64,000 nt of DNA, taken from NCBI RefSeq assembly GCF_030687835.1, contig NZ_CP117449.1, positions 1,054,001-1,118,000 of the forward strand, read 5' to 3'. The notes beneath the pieces were generated by a model. That model worked only from the letters and a program-made list of their open reading frames with translations. It did not search any database and was not told the DNA's origin. Origin of the DNA: Pseudomonas hefeiensis. GTDB lineage: Bacteria; Pseudomonadota; Gammaproteobacteria; Pseudomonadales; Pseudomonadaceae. Below, piece after piece: positions 35,172 to 44,739 of the stretch (positions are counted from its first letter, which is position 1; each line of letters begins with the position of its first letter). The translations under genes were made by a program, and so were the position numbers.

Positions 35172-36539
35172 ATGCGCAAGATGATTCTGCAATGCGGCGC
35201 CCTGGCCCTGAGCCTGCTTGCCGCGAACGTGATGGCGGCGGTTTCGCCGGATGAAGCGAACAAACTGGGCACCAGCCTCACGCCGCTGGGCGCGGAAATG
35301 GCAGGCAATGCCGATGGCTCGATTCCGGCCTGGACCGGAGGCATCGCCAAAGACGCCGGGGCGGTGGACAGCAAAGGCTTTTTGGCCGATCCCTTTGCCG
35401 GTGAAAAACCGCTGTTCACCATCACCGCCGAGACCGTGGACAAGTACAAGGACAAGCTTTCCGAAGGCCAGATCGCGATGTTCAAGCGCTATCCGCAAAC
35501 CTACAAGATCCCGGTCTATCCGACTCATCGCAGCGTCTCGCTACCGCCCGAGATCTACGAGTCGGCCAAGCGCAGCGCCCTCAACGTAACCACCATCAAT
35601 GACGGCAACGGTCTGGCCAATTTCACCGGTAACCGTTATTACGCATTCCCGATCCCCAAGAACGGCGTGGAAGTGCTGTGGAACCACGTCACCCGCTATC
35701 ACGGTGGCAACGTGCGGCGGATCATCACCCAGGCTACCCCGCAAACCAACGGCAGCTTCACACCGATCCGCTTCGAAGAAGAGATCGCCGTGCCGTTTCT
35801 GATCAAAGACGCCGATCCGGAAAAGGCCAGCAACGTGCTGACCTATTTCAAACAGTCGGTCACCGCGCCGGCGCGTCTGGCCGGTAACGTGCTGCTGGTG
35901 CATGAGACACTCGACCAGGTGAAGGAGCCGCGCCTGGCCTGGATCTACAACGCCGGCCAGCGCCGTGTGCGTCGCGCCCCGCAAGTGGCCTATGACGGCC
36001 CGGGCACCGCCGCTGACGGGTTACGTACTTCCGATAACTTCGACCTGTTTTCGGGGGCACCGGACCGCTACGACTGGAAGTTGGTGGGGAAGAAGGAAAT
36101 GTACATCCCCTACAACAGCTACAAACTTGATTCCCCCAGCCTCAAGTACGACGACGTGATCAAGGCCGGCCACATCAACCAGGATCTGACCCGCTATGAG
36201 TTGCATCGGGTCTGGGAAGTGGTCGGTACGGTCAAGCCAAACGAACGTCACATCTACGCCAAGCGCCACATGTATTTCGATGAGGATAGCTGGCAGGCGG
36301 CGCTGGTGGACCACTACGACGGTCGCGGTCAACTGTGGCGGGTGGCCGAAGGTCATGCCCAGTTCTACTACGCCAACCAGAACCCGGGCTACACCCTTGA
36401 GGCGCTCTACGACATCATCGCCGGCCGCTACATTGCGCTGGGGATGAAGAACGAAGAGAAGCGCAGTTACGAGTACGGTTTCCAAACCAGGGCTGCGGAC
36501 TTCACGCCAGCGGCGCTGCGCTCGAGTGGGGTTCGTTAG
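35172..36539 (+). CDS. DUF1329 periplasmic/outer-membrane lipoprotein-like protein
   Basis: A 455-residue secreted protein with a signal peptide (residues 1-23, 'MILQCGALALSLLAANVMAA') and a full DUF1329 domain, LolB/LolA-like in fold: 'ANKLGTSLTPLGAEMAGNADGSIPAWTGG', 'WNHVTRYHGGNVRRIITQATPQTNGSF' and 'RHMYFDEDSWQAALVDHYDGRGQLWRV'. It is always found with DUF1302, here 22 bp upstream, so the two form one operon. A function in handling hydrophobic molecules across the envelope is inferred. A terminator lies 150 bp downstream behind a REPIN. Confidence 0.9.
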   Translation: MRKMILQCGALALSLLAANVMAAVSPDEANKLGTSLTPLGAEMAGNADGSIPAWTGGIAKDAGAVDSKGFLADPFAGEKPLFTITAETVDKYKDKLSEGQIAMFKRYPQTYKIPVYPTHRSVSLPPEIYESAKRSALNVTTINDGNGLANFTGNRYYAFPIPKNGVEVLWNHVTRYHGGNVRRIITQATPQTNGSFTPIRFEEEIAVPFLIKDADPEKASNVLTYFKQSVTAPARLAGNVLLVHETLDQVKEPRLAWIYNAGQRRVRRAPQVAYDGPGTAADGLRTSDNFDLFSGAPDRYDWKLVGKKEMYIPYNSYKLDSPSLKYDDVIKAGHINQDLTRYELHRVWEVVGTVKPNERHIYAKRHMYFDEDSWQAALVDHYDGRGQLWRVAEGHAQFYYANQNPGYTLEALYDIIAGRYIALGMKNEEKRSYEYGFQTRAADFTPAALRSSGVR

Positions 36540-36575
36540 TTCTGGCAGCTTTGTCACTGTGGCGAGAGGTTTTAT

Positions 36576-36666
36576 CTGTGGGAGCATGGCTTGCCCGCGA
36601 TGAACGATAACGCGGTTCAATTGCTGAACCGCGGCGCGGCCATCGCGGGCAAGCCATGCTCCCACT
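36576..36666. repeat. REPIN, near-twin of the 20306-20397 copy
   Basis: CTGTGGGAGCATGGCTTGCC ... GGCAAGCCATGCTCCCAC with centre TGAACGATAACGCGGTTCA shared with the copy at 20306-20397. The arms use the same 'CATGG' variant. Confidence 0.9.
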
Positions 36667-36696
36667 GAATTGAGCCTGACGTTAGATAATCGTGAT

Positions 36697-36727
36697 GACC
36701 GGCAATCGATTTGCCGGTCTTTTTTTA
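36697..36727 (+). terminator. Terminator after the DUF1302/DUF1329 operon
   Basis: GACCGGCAA (36697-36705), 5-nt loop, TTGCCGGTC (36711-36719), then eight T residues. Confidence 0.92.
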
Positions 36728-36815
36728 TGGGCGCCAATCAGCGCGCTGAATATTTCTCCAAAGGTGAGCGCCACAGGACTAGGGTGATGAAACAATAATA
36801 AACAGGACTTCGCAC

Positions 36816-39368
36816 ATGACCGCCATGACCCCGTGTCCGGACCGTCCTGGATTGCTGCCCCGGCTGTCTTCGACCCATGTGCCGCGCAAGGCCTTGAGCG
36901 AGCCCTTGCTGGCCTCCGAGGCGCGGGTAAAACTGCTTTGCGCACCGGCGGGCAGTGGCAAGAGTGCGTTGTTCGCTGAATGTTTCCTGCAGGCGCCCGC
37001 CGGGTGCCGGTTGCATTGGCTGCCGTTGGGGGGCGCGACGCTGGACGCGGCGCAAATGTGCGAGCGTCTGGCGCAGACCCTTGGGCTGCCGCCGCTGGAT
37101 GAAGGGGGCCTGTTGGCTCACCTGGCGGGCTTGCAAGCGCCGACCTGGCTGTTCCTGGATGATTATTGCCGGGTACCCAATCCCGAGCTGGACCAGTTTC
37201 TCGATCGTCTGTTGAGCATCAGCAGTCCGGCGCTGCACCTTTGGTTGAATGGTCGCCGCCGTCCTCACTGTAACTGGCCGCGCCTGTTGCTTGATGACGA
37301 ACTGCATGAGTTCGATGCGCAGGCACTGGTCTTCACCCATGACGATGTCCAGCAGTTGCTCAAGCATCTGCCCGGGCCCCAGGGAGCCCGCACCGCTCGC
37401 GAGGTGATACAGCGCAGTGGCGGTTGGTGCGCCGGGGTGCGCATCGCCCTGCTTGAACGTTGTGAATGGGCGCGCAGCCACGCGTCGCCGGGGCGGCCCG
37501 GGACCCTGCATGACTACCTTGAGTACGAGTTGTTCAGTACGCTGACCCCGGACCTGGCGCAAGCCTGGCGAGTGCTGGCGCATCTGCCCCGCTTCAATGC
37601 CCGGCTCTGCGAGCATCTGTTTGGTGACACGGTGGGCGCCGAATGCCTGCCCTTGTTGCTGGACCTGGGCTGTTTTATCGAACCGTGGGAGCAGTCTTCG
37701 GACTGGTTGCAGATTTTCCCGGCTCTGGCCCGACTGGTGCGTGACGAACCCTGGCCGCAGGGACGCTCCTGGCATCGCCGGGCTTGCCAGTGGTTTGCCG
37801 CCGAGCAGGACTGGCAAATGGCATTCGAGCACGCCATGCAAGCCCAAGAGTTCGAGGCTGCTGTCAGTTTCCTGCAGCATTTGAATTTTGAGCACGTATT
37901 GCAGCGCAGCAACGTGACGCTATTGCTGAAGCTGCATGATCAACAAGGCGAAGCGCTGACACTCGGCACACCGCAATCAGTGGGGCTGGTCACGGCGTCG
38001 TTGCTGTTCGCCGGACGCTTCGATCAGGCATCGGCGTGCATTGAACAACTGGCCAGGTTCATGCCGCAGCCATCGGCCTGCCAGCAGCGACAACTGCTGG
38101 CCCGGTGGCAGGTGCTGCGGGGCTGGCTGCTGCACCTTTCGGGCGATGGCGAGCAGTCCCGCGAACACTTGCTCCAGGCCCAGACGAGCCTGGACCCAGA
38201 GGCCTGGGCCTTACAGCTGTTGTGTCTGTTGGGGCTGACACAGCAGGCACTGCTCAAAGGTGAACTGGCGTCTGCCCAATGGATCAACCGTCAGGCGCTT
38301 TGCCTGGCGCGTGCCCAAGGCTCGCTGGTCTTCGAGGGGTTGCTGGAACTGGATCACGCTCAAATACTGGAGCAACGCGGCGCTCCTCACCGGGCCGACC
38401 ATCTGTTGTGCGCGGTTCAGGCGTTGCTCGATAAGCCGGGGCAGGACTTTTCTGCGTTACTGGGGCGTATTGCCCTGCGCCGTGGTCGCCTGGCATTGCG
38501 CATGGGGTTTGCCGAGCGGGCTGCCGAGCAGTTTCAGGCGGGTCTGGAAACGGGCCTGCATTGCCAGGACAAACAGGTGCTTTATGGCTTTCTCGGCAAA
38601 GCCATCCTGGCGGCCAATAGCGGCGACTATGGCGAGGCTTTCCTGCAACTGCGCGATGCCGAGCGGATCATGCAACAGCGGCACATCCCCGACACCGTGT
38701 ACCGTGGCGTGCTGTTGCAAACCAGTTGCCAGTTCTGGCTGCAACAAGGCCGTCCGGAGCTGGCCCATGAAGCCTTGACCCGGGTCTTGCGTCACTTTCG
38801 CGGGCCGCAGGCCAAGCATGCGCCTCCTGCGACCCTTGAGTTGATTGCGCGACTTGAGTACCTGCTGGTGCTGACCGAGGTCTACCTGCATCAGGCGCAA
38901 GACCCGCAAGCTCAACTCAAGGCAATGATCGCCCGGGCACAGCACTGTGAAATGCATGGCCTGGAAACCGAACTGTATCTGGCGCTGGCTGAAGTCGTCT
39001 GGCTGTCCGCTGATCGCTCCCAGGCGCGATCGCTCGTGGAAGAGGGGCTCAAGCGAGTTGCCTGTTGGCGGGCCGAGCAAGCCTTGTGCGAGTTGCGCGC
39101 GCGCCAGCCTGATCTGTTGTGCTGGGCGCAATCGGCTGAGCACATCGAGCAGCCGGCGGTGGCAGTCGAAGACACGTTGTTGAGTCATCGCGAACTGGAA
39201 GTGCTGGAACTCATTGCGCAGGGCTATTCAAATCAGCAGATTGCCGAACGTTTGTTCATATCCTTGCACACGGTAAAAACCCATTCGCGCCGGATACACA
39301 GCAAGTTAGGCGTCCAGCGGCGCACGCAGGCGGTCGCCAAGGCCAAAGTCATGGGCGTTATGCGATAA
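36816..39368 (+). CDS. MalT-like LuxR-family transcriptional regulator
   Basis: An 850-residue STAND-type regulator. The N-terminal ATPase has Walker A '[16 protein letters not shown]' (about residues 40-55) and a Walker B-like '[11 protein letters not shown]'. A long TPR-like helical region spans 350-770. The C-terminal LuxR helix-turn-helix is '[46 protein letters not shown]'. The family is switched on by a small-molecule inducer plus ATP. It lies just after DUF1302/DUF1329, a common arrangement, so it probably controls that operon; the inducer is unknown. Gene end is 22 bp from the converging hmgR. Confidence 0.91.
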   Translation: MTAMTPCPDRPGLLPRLSSTHVPRKALSEPLLASEARVKLLCAPAGSGKSALFAECFLQAPAGCRLHWLPLGGATLDAAQMCERLAQTLGLPPLDEGGLLAHLAGLQAPTWLFLDDYCRVPNPELDQFLDRLLSISSPALHLWLNGRRRPHCNWPRLLLDDELHEFDAQALVFTHDDVQQLLKHLPGPQGARTAREVIQRSGGWCAGVRIALLERCEWARSHASPGRPGTLHDYLEYELFSTLTPDLAQAWRVLAHLPRFNARLCEHLFGDTVGAECLPLLLDLGCFIEPWEQSSDWLQIFPALARLVRDEPWPQGRSWHRRACQWFAAEQDWQMAFEHAMQAQEFEAAVSFLQHLNFEHVLQRSNVTLLLKLHDQQGEALTLGTPQSVGLVTASLLFAGRFDQASACIEQLARFMPQPSACQQRQLLARWQVLRGWLLHLSGDGEQSREHLLQAQTSLDPEAWALQLLCLLGLTQQALLKGELASAQWINRQALCLARAQGSLVFEGLLELDHAQILEQRGAPHRADHLLCAVQALLDKPGQDFSALLGRIALRRGRLALRMGFAERAAEQFQAGLETGLHCQDKQVLYGFLGKAILAANSGDYGEAFLQLRDAERIMQQRHIPDTVYRGVLLQTSCQFWLQQGRPELAHEALTRVLRHFRGPQAKHAPPATLELIARLEYLLVLTEVYLHQAQDPQAQLKAMIARAQHCEMHGLETELYLALAEVVWLSADRSQARSLVEEGLKRVACWRAEQALCELRARQPDLLCWAQSAEHIEQPAVAVEDTLLSHRELEVLELIAQGYSNQQIAERLFISLHTVKTHSRRIHSKLGVQRRTQAVAKAKVMGVMR

Positions 39369-39390
39369 AAAATTCCCAGGGGGAGGACGA

Positions 39391-40182
39391 TTATTTGCCT
39401 GCCCCTGCCTCATACCCCATCCGCCAGCTCACGGCCCGGGTCGCCGCCAGCAGTCGTTGCGCCGCCGGGCCGCTCTCGTCGGCATGGAACAGGGAGGTCG
39501 GGCCGACGATGGTCATCACTGCCGTCACTTGGCCGACGGCATTGAATACCGGGGCTGACAAGGCATCCACGCCGGGCATCAGCAAGCCATGCACATGGTG
39601 CAGGCCGCGACTGCGGATCTGCTGACACAGGGCGGCATAGGCCTGGTCGTCGGCCAGGGCATGGGCGGTGGAGGCGCTCACTTCCTGCTCGCGCAACCCG
39701 ATCGTTTCGCGCGTCGGCAGGTAGGCGCTGAACACCAGCCCCGTGGACGAGCTGAGCAGCGGCAATACCGACCCCAGTTGCGTCACCACGGTCACTGCTC
39801 GTATGGCGGGTTCGATCCGAACGACGGTGGCGCCGTGGTTGCCCCACACCGCCAGGAAACACGTTTCGTTCAAGTCGTCACGCAATTCAGCCAAGGGCAG
39901 GGCGGCCACTTGCAACACGTCCATGCCATTCAATGCCGCCAGGCCCACGCGCAAGGCTTCGCGCCCGAGGCCGTAGTGGTTGGTGGAGGTGTTCTGTTCA
40001 GCGAAACCGCTGGCGATCAAGGCCTGCAGGTATCGATGAACCTTGCTCGCCGGCATCTGCACGTGTTCGGCCAGGCGCGACAGTGACGTGGAGGGCGACA
40101 GCTCGGCCAGGGCCTTGAGGATGTCGGTGCCGACTTCGGCCGAGCGGACTTTCTGTTTACCGTTGCTGAGCGGGGTTTCCAT
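39391..40182 (-). CDS. hmgR: IclR-family repressor of homogentisate catabolism
   Basis: A 263-residue IclR-type regulator. The winged helix is at residues 13-75 ('GTDILKALAELSPSTSLSRLAEHVQMPASKVHRYLQALIASGFAEQ'). The C-terminal effector-binding domain has 'NHGATVVRIEPAIRAVTVVTQLGSVLPLLSSSTGLVF' and 'IRSRGLHHVHGLLMPGVDALSAPVFNAVGQVTAVMTIVG'. In P. putida HmgR represses hmgABC and homogentisate relieves it. The divergent position beside hmgA and the palindromic operator between them support the same role. Its own promoter may be TTGCTC-17 bp-TATAAA on the minus strand. Confidence 0.92.
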   Translation of the reverse strand: METPLSNGKQKVRSAEVGTDILKALAELSPSTSLSRLAEHVQMPASKVHRYLQALIASGFAEQNTSTNHYGLGREALRVGLAALNGMDVLQVAALPLAELRDDLNETCFLAVWGNHGATVVRIEPAIRAVTVVTQLGSVLPLLSSSTGLVFSAYLPTRETIGLREQEVSASTAHALADDQAYAALCQQIRSRGLHHVHGLLMPGVDALSAPVFNAVGQVTAVMTIVGPTSLFHADESGPAAQRLLAATRAVSWRMGYEAGAGK

Positions 40183-40222
40183 GGAGGCGCTGAGTCCAGA
40201 GGCGAATGGGCGTCTTTATAGC

Positions 40223-40269
40223 TTGACGGTCGCTGTCGAGCAAATTACGTTATGCGTAATTGAATTACG
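40223..40269 (+). promoter_or_regulatory. hmg promoter and HmgR operator
   Basis: ATTACG-TTATG-CGTAAT (40244-40260) is a perfect 17-bp palindrome. A third half-site ATTACG follows at 40264-40269. TTGACG (40223-40228) could be the -35 of hmgA, placing the -10 (TACGTT, 40246) inside the operator, which fits repression. HmgR of P. putida is known to bind a 17-bp palindrome in this promoter. Confidence 0.85.
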
Positions 40270-40345
40270 ATAAAGATAACTTGTGCGCCTGACGTTTCTT
40301 CGTGAAGCGACGAGGTCGTACCCAGTCCTGTGTTCAGGAGGCTCC

Positions 40346-41650
40346 ATGACCCTCGATTCCACAGTGTCGGACCTGGCTTATCAGTCAGGCTTTGGCAATG
40401 AATTTGCCAGTGAGGCGCTGCCCGGCGCCTTGCCCGTTGGCCAGAACTCCCCGCAGAAAGCCCCTTACGGTCTCTATGCCGAGTTGTTCTCCGGCACTGC
40501 CTTCACCATGGTTCGCAGCGAAGCGCGGCGGACCTGGATGTATCGCATCCGGCCGTCGGCCAATCATCCGGCCTTCGTCAAGCTTGAACATCAGACAGCG
40601 GGCGGTCCTCTGGGGGAGGTCACGCCCAATCGCCTGCGCTGGAACCCGTTGGATATCCCCGTCGAGCCGACCGATTTCATCGATGGGCTGGTGCGCATGG
40701 CGGCCAATGCCGGCTCGGACAAACCGGCCGGCATCAGCCTCTACCATTACCGCGCCAACCGTTCCATGGAACGGGTGTTCTTCAATGCCGACGGGGAATG
40801 GCTGATCGTGCCGCAACTGGGACGGCTGCGCATCGCCACCGAACTGGGGATGCTGGAACTGGCGCCACTGGAAATTGCCGTGATACCCCGGGGCCTGAAA
40901 TTTCGCGTTGAGCTGCTTGATCCGCAAGCTCGCGGCTATATTGCCGAAAACCATGGCGCGCCGTTGCGCCTGCCGGACCTCGGGCCGATCGGCAGCAACG
41001 GCCTGGCCAACCCACGGGATTTTCTGGCGCCGGTCGCTCATTACGAAAACCTTGCCCGCCCGACCACGCTGGTGCAGAAATTCCTCGGTGAGTTGTGGGG
41101 GTGTGAACTGGATCATTCGCCCTTCGATGTAGTGGCCTGGCATGGCAACAACGTGCCATACAAATATGACCTGTGCCGATTCAACACCATCGGCACGGTC
41201 AGCTTCGACCATCCGGACCCCTCGATTTTCACCGTGCTGACGTCACCCACCAGCGTCCATGGGCTGGCCAATCTCGACTTCGTAATCTTCCCGCCGCGCT
41301 GGATGGTGGCTGAAAACACCTTCCGTCCGCCGTGGTTTCACCGCAACCTGATGAACGAGTTCATGGGGTTGATCCAGGGCGCCTATGATGCCAAGGCCGA
41401 AGGTTTTCTGCCGGGCGGTGCGTCCTTGCACAGTTGCATGAGTGCCCATGGTCCGGACGGCGAAACCTGCACCAAGGCCATCAATGCTGCGCTTGAACCC
41501 GTGAAAATCGACAACACCATGGCCTTCATGTTCGAGACCAGCCAAGTGTTGCGACCGAGCCGTTTCGCCCTGGATTGCCCACAATTGCAGATTGACTACG
41601 ACGCCTGCTGGGCCTCGCTGCCGGTCACCTTCGACCCGACCCGGAGATAA
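40346..41650 (+). CDS. hmgA: Homogentisate 1,2-dioxygenase
   Basis: Non-haem Fe(II) ring-cleaving dioxygenase that turns homogentisate into maleylacetoacetate in tyrosine and phenylalanine catabolism. The 434-residue length is normal. '[26 protein letters not shown]' opens the enzyme. The iron ligands are in '[14 protein letters not shown]' (His and Glu) and 'SCMSAHGPD' (His). The ATG at 40346 follows AGGAGGCTCC; an upstream in-frame start at 40283 is not conserved. hmgB follows after 3 bp. Loss of this gene typically causes pyomelanin production. Confidence 0.97.
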   Translation: MTLDSTVSDLAYQSGFGNEFASEALPGALPVGQNSPQKAPYGLYAELFSGTAFTMVRSEARRTWMYRIRPSANHPAFVKLEHQTAGGPLGEVTPNRLRWNPLDIPVEPTDFIDGLVRMAANAGSDKPAGISLYHYRANRSMERVFFNADGEWLIVPQLGRLRIATELGMLELAPLEIAVIPRGLKFRVELLDPQARGYIAENHGAPLRLPDLGPIGSNGLANPRDFLAPVAHYENLARPTTLVQKFLGELWGCELDHSPFDVVAWHGNNVPYKYDLCRFNTIGTVSFDHPDPSIFTVLTSPTSVHGLANLDFVIFPPRWMVAENTFRPPWFHRNLMNEFMGLIQGAYDAKAEGFLPGGASLHSCMSAHGPDGETCTKAINAALEPVKIDNTMAFMFETSQVLRPSRFALDCPQLQIDYDACWASLPVTFDPTRR

Positions 41651-41653
41651 CCC

Positions 41654-42958
41654 ATGACTCACGTTTCCCCTGCCCGTAGCTGGGTGGCCTCCGCCAACGG
41701 CCATGCCGATTTCCCCCTGCAAAACCTGCCGCTGGGCGTTTTCAGCGTGCAAGGCGACAGCCCTCGTAGCGGCGTGGCCATAGGCGAGCAGATTTTCGAT
41801 TTGCAGGCCGCACTGCAGGCGGGCCTGTTTGACGGCGCCGCGCGCGATGCTGTTGAAGCCATGAGTGGCGGACAGTTAAATGCGTTCTTCGAGCTGGGCC
41901 GCGATGCTCGGGTGGCCTTGCGCGAACGGCTGCTGGACCTGCTGCGCGAAGACAGCCCGTTGCGGGACCAGATCCAGGCCCAGGGTGCGAAGCTGCTGGT
42001 GCTCGCTGCCGACTGCCAGATGCACCTGCCGGCAAAAATCAACGACTACACCGACTTCTACGTGGGTATCGAACACGCGCAAAACGTCGGTAAGTTGTTC
42101 CGTCCCGACAATCCGCTGTTGCCCAACTACAAGTATGTGCCCATCGGTTATCACGGTCGTGCCTCGACCATTCGCCCGTCCGGCACCGATGTGCGTCGTC
42201 CCAATGGCCAGACCCTGCCGGCCGGCCAGACCGAGCCGACTTTCGGCCCGTGCGCGCGGCTGGATTATGAGTTGGAGCTGGGCATCTGGATAGGCAAGGG
42301 CAACGCACTGGGCGAAGCCATCGCCATCGGCGATGCCGCCGAGCACATCGGCGGCTTCTGCCTGCTCAACGATTGGTCGGCCCGGGATATCCAGGCCTGG
42401 GAATACCAGCCGCTGGGGCCGTTTCTGTCAAAGAGTTTCCTGACCAGTATTTCGCCGTGGGTGGTGACCGCCGAAGCCCTAGAACCGTTCCGTCGCCCGC
42501 AACCGGCGCGCCCGGCAGGCGATCCGCAGCCATTGCCGTACCTGCTGGATAAGCGTGACCAGGCCGGTGGGGCGTTCGACATCGAACTGGAAGTCCTGCT
42601 GCTGACCGAAGCCATGCGCGAGCAGAACCTGCCGGCCCACCGCCTGACGTTGAGCAACACCCAGTACATGTACTGGACCGTGGCGCAGATGGTCGCCCAC
42701 CACAGCGTCAATGGTTGCCAGTTGCAGGCCGGAGATCTGTTCGGCTCGGGCACCCTGTCGGGGCCTGAAAGTGGGCAGTTCGGCAGCCTGCTGGAAATCA
42801 CTGAAGGCGGCAAAAAGCCAATCGAGCTGGCTTCTGGCGAAGTACGCAAATTCCTTGAGGACGGTGACGAGATCATCCTGCGGGCCCGTTGCAGCCGCGA
42901 AGGTGTTGCGTCCATCGGCTTCGGCGAATGCCGGGGCAAGATCCTGCCGGCGCGCTGA
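41654..42958 (+). CDS. hmgB: Fumarylacetoacetase
   Basis: Hydrolyses fumarylacetoacetate to fumarate and acetoacetate, the last step of the homogentisate pathway. The 434-residue enzyme has the FAH N-domain and catalytic domain: 'DYTDFYVGIEHAQNVGKLFRPDNPLLPNYKYVPIGYHGR' (metal Asp and catalytic His), 'YELELGIWIGKGN' (metal Glu ligands), 'LLNDWSARDIQAWEYQPLGPF' (Asp ligand) and 'LFGSGTLSGPE'. It is 3 bp after hmgA and 10 bp before hmgC, in one operon. The symbol fahA is also used. Confidence 0.96.
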   Translation: MTHVSPARSWVASANGHADFPLQNLPLGVFSVQGDSPRSGVAIGEQIFDLQAALQAGLFDGAARDAVEAMSGGQLNAFFELGRDARVALRERLLDLLREDSPLRDQIQAQGAKLLVLAADCQMHLPAKINDYTDFYVGIEHAQNVGKLFRPDNPLLPNYKYVPIGYHGRASTIRPSGTDVRRPNGQTLPAGQTEPTFGPCARLDYELELGIWIGKGNALGEAIAIGDAAEHIGGFCLLNDWSARDIQAWEYQPLGPFLSKSFLTSISPWVVTAEALEPFRRPQPARPAGDPQPLPYLLDKRDQAGGAFDIELEVLLLTEAMREQNLPAHRLTLSNTQYMYWTVAQMVAHHSVNGCQLQAGDLFGSGTLSGPESGQFGSLLEITEGGKKPIELASGEVRKFLEDGDEIILRARCSREGVASIGFGECRGKILPAR

Positions 42959-42968
42959 GGGACAGGGC

Positions 42969-43607
42969 ATGGAACTCTACACCTACTACCGTTCCACTTC
43001 GTCCTACCGGGTGCGCATTGCCCTGGCGCTAAAAGGCCTGGATTACCAGGCCTTGCCGGTCAACCTGATCGCTGTGCCTGGGGGCGAGCATCGTCAGCCG
43101 GCCTACTTGGCAATCAATCCTCAGGGCCGGGTTCCGGCGCTGCGTACCGACGAAGGCAGGTTGCTGGTGCAGTCACCCGCGATCATCGAGTACCTGGAGG
43201 AGCGTTATCCACAGGTGCCGCTGCTCAACGCAGACCTGGCGCTCCGTGCCCGTGAGCGCGGCATCGCGGCGTTGATCGGTTGTGATATTCATCCGCTGCA
43301 CAACGTCAGCGTGCTCAACATGCTGCGGCAGTGGGGCCACGATGAAACGCAGGTGACACAGTGGATCGGGCATTGGATCAGCCAGGGGCTGGCGGCGGTG
43401 GAGCAGTTGATTGGGGATGACGGCTACTGCTTCGGTACGACACCCGGGATCGCGGACGTGTATCTGATCCCGCAGTTGTACGCGGCCGAACGGTTCAATG
43501 TTTCCCTGGAGGCGTATCCACGGATTCGTCGCGTTGCGGCGCTGGCGGCCACGCATCCAGCGTTCCAACAGGCGCATCCGGCAAATCAGCCCGATACACC
43601 AGCTTGA
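42969..43607 (+). CDS. hmgC: Maleylacetoacetate isomerase
   Basis: A 212-residue zeta-class glutathione transferase that isomerises maleylacetoacetate to fumarylacetoacetate using glutathione. The zeta signature 'YRSTSSYRVRIALALKGLDY' (Ser-Ser active site, residues 9-12) and 'CDIHPLHNVSVLNML' are intact. The ATG at 42969 follows GAGGGACAGGG. It is the last gene of hmgABC. The symbol maiA is also used. A REP pair lies after it, converging on the SirB1-like gene. Confidence 0.95.
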   Translation: MELYTYYRSTSSYRVRIALALKGLDYQALPVNLIAVPGGEHRQPAYLAINPQGRVPALRTDEGRLLVQSPAIIEYLEERYPQVPLLNADLALRARERGIAALIGCDIHPLHNVSVLNMLRQWGHDETQVTQWIGHWISQGLAAVEQLIGDDGYCFGTTPGIADVYLIPQLYAAERFNVSLEAYPRIRRVAALAATHPAFQQAHPANQPDTPA

Positions 43608-43631
43608 CATTGATGTTGACCGACCTACCGT

Positions 43632-43706
43632 TTTCGCGAGCAAGCCCGCTCCCACATTGATTCGGGCGTACGCAGATCAAGTGTGGGAGCGGGCTTGCTC
43701 GCGAAG
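43632..43706. repeat. REP pair in outward orientation
   Basis: TTCGCGAGCAAGCCCGCTCCCACA, 22 bp, then TGTGGGAGCGGGCTTGCTCGCGAA. End order is the reverse of standard REPINs in this window, as at 15338-15430, but with a shorter centre. Confidence 0.88.
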
Positions 43707-43749
43707 GCTATTTAACAGTCGACGAAGGTGCGCAGGCCTCACACCCCGC

Positions 43750-44553
43750 TCAATGCACAATCGAATTGGGCGGCAGATGCCCCAGCCGTTCCGTCAGCCG
43801 TATTCGCTGGATTGGATCGTCACTGAGCATCAGTGCATGTTCCAGGTCGAAGCGTTCGGCGTTGGGGCAGTCGAGTCGTTGGTACAGACTGGCGCGGGCC
43901 AGGTAATCGGCGGCGCTGGCGTTGCCCAGTTCCAGCACCCGTTCGGCGTCGATCAGCGCAGCAATGTAATCGTCGTTAGTCAGATGCAATTGGCGAAGAT
44001 TGCGCGACAGGCGCTGGAGCATCTGCATGGGCTCGGCACTGACCAGATGCTCGGCTTTGAGTGGCATGTTGGCGCCGTATTGGCGTTGCAGCAATTCCCG
44101 ACAGTCGTTGGGGTACAACCGGCGCCCGCCACACGGGTCGAGCAGGTGATCGGCACCGGGGACCCGCAACAGGAAGTGACCGGGGAAATTGACACCGACC
44201 ATCGGAATTTCCAGGCCACGAGCCAGCTCCAGGGCGATCAGGCCGAGGGCGAGGGGCTGTCCACGTTTACGCGTCAACACCTTGTCGAGCAACGCGGCCC
44301 TCGGGCGCAGAGGCGTGAAATCGTCCTGGGCGAATCCAAGGTCATTGAGGCGTCGCAGCAAGTGTTGGCCCAGTTCGCTGACGGGCAGCATCGGCAGGTC
44401 ATGGCTGACACGCTGTTGCAGATCCTTGAAATCCTTCAGCAACGCCGGTACGTCCACTTCGTGATCATGTTCGGCAGCAATCCACAACGCTGCTTCGAAC
44501 AGCGCCGGTGGGGAGCGGTGCAGGCAATCAAAAAAGGCTTGGCGCGGTGTCAT
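43750..44553 (-). CDS. SirB1-family transglutaminase-like/TPR protein
   Basis: A 267-residue cytosolic protein of the SirB1 family. The transglutaminase-like N-part has 'LLDKVLTRKRGQPLALGLIALELARGLEIPMVGVNFPGHFLLRV' and 'LLDPCGGRRL', followed by two TPR-like repeats ('AALIDAERVLELGNASAADYLARASLYQRLDCPNAERFDLEHAL'). Function is unknown; in Pseudomonas some annotate it beside regulators of RpoS or cell morphology, but I would not assign one. The start at 44553 follows GGAGA; an ATG 43 codons upstream is not supported. Confidence 0.85.
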   Translation of the reverse strand: MTPRQAFFDCLHRSPPALFEAALWIAAEHDHEVDVPALLKDFKDLQQRVSHDLPMLPVSELGQHLLRRLNDLGFAQDDFTPLRPRAALLDKVLTRKRGQPLALGLIALELARGLEIPMVGVNFPGHFLLRVPGADHLLDPCGGRRLYPNDCRELLQRQYGANMPLKAEHLVSAEPMQMLQRLSRNLRQLHLTNDDYIAALIDAERVLELGNASAADYLARASLYQRLDCPNAERFDLEHALMLSDDPIQRIRLTERLGHLPPNSIVH

Positions 44554-44739
44554 CACAGTCTCCGGGCTATGCCTCGTTTTTAGCTCTGCTGCGGGCTTTC
44601 GTCCAGTCTCATCCAGGGAAGGAATCAGGTTATGCCCAAAAGACTGGCCGCCGTGGCGACTTATTCCGGCGCGCTCCAGCAAATTTTGAGCGCACGCCTA
44701 TACTGGCGGAACAAACAAAAGTGATTCGGGAGCCTGTCG

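Noticed and set aside
33773..35485. A 570-codon minus-strand frame opposite the DUF1302 gene
   Set aside because: Same antisense effect of GC-rich third positions; the plus strand encodes a clear signal peptide and barrel protein.
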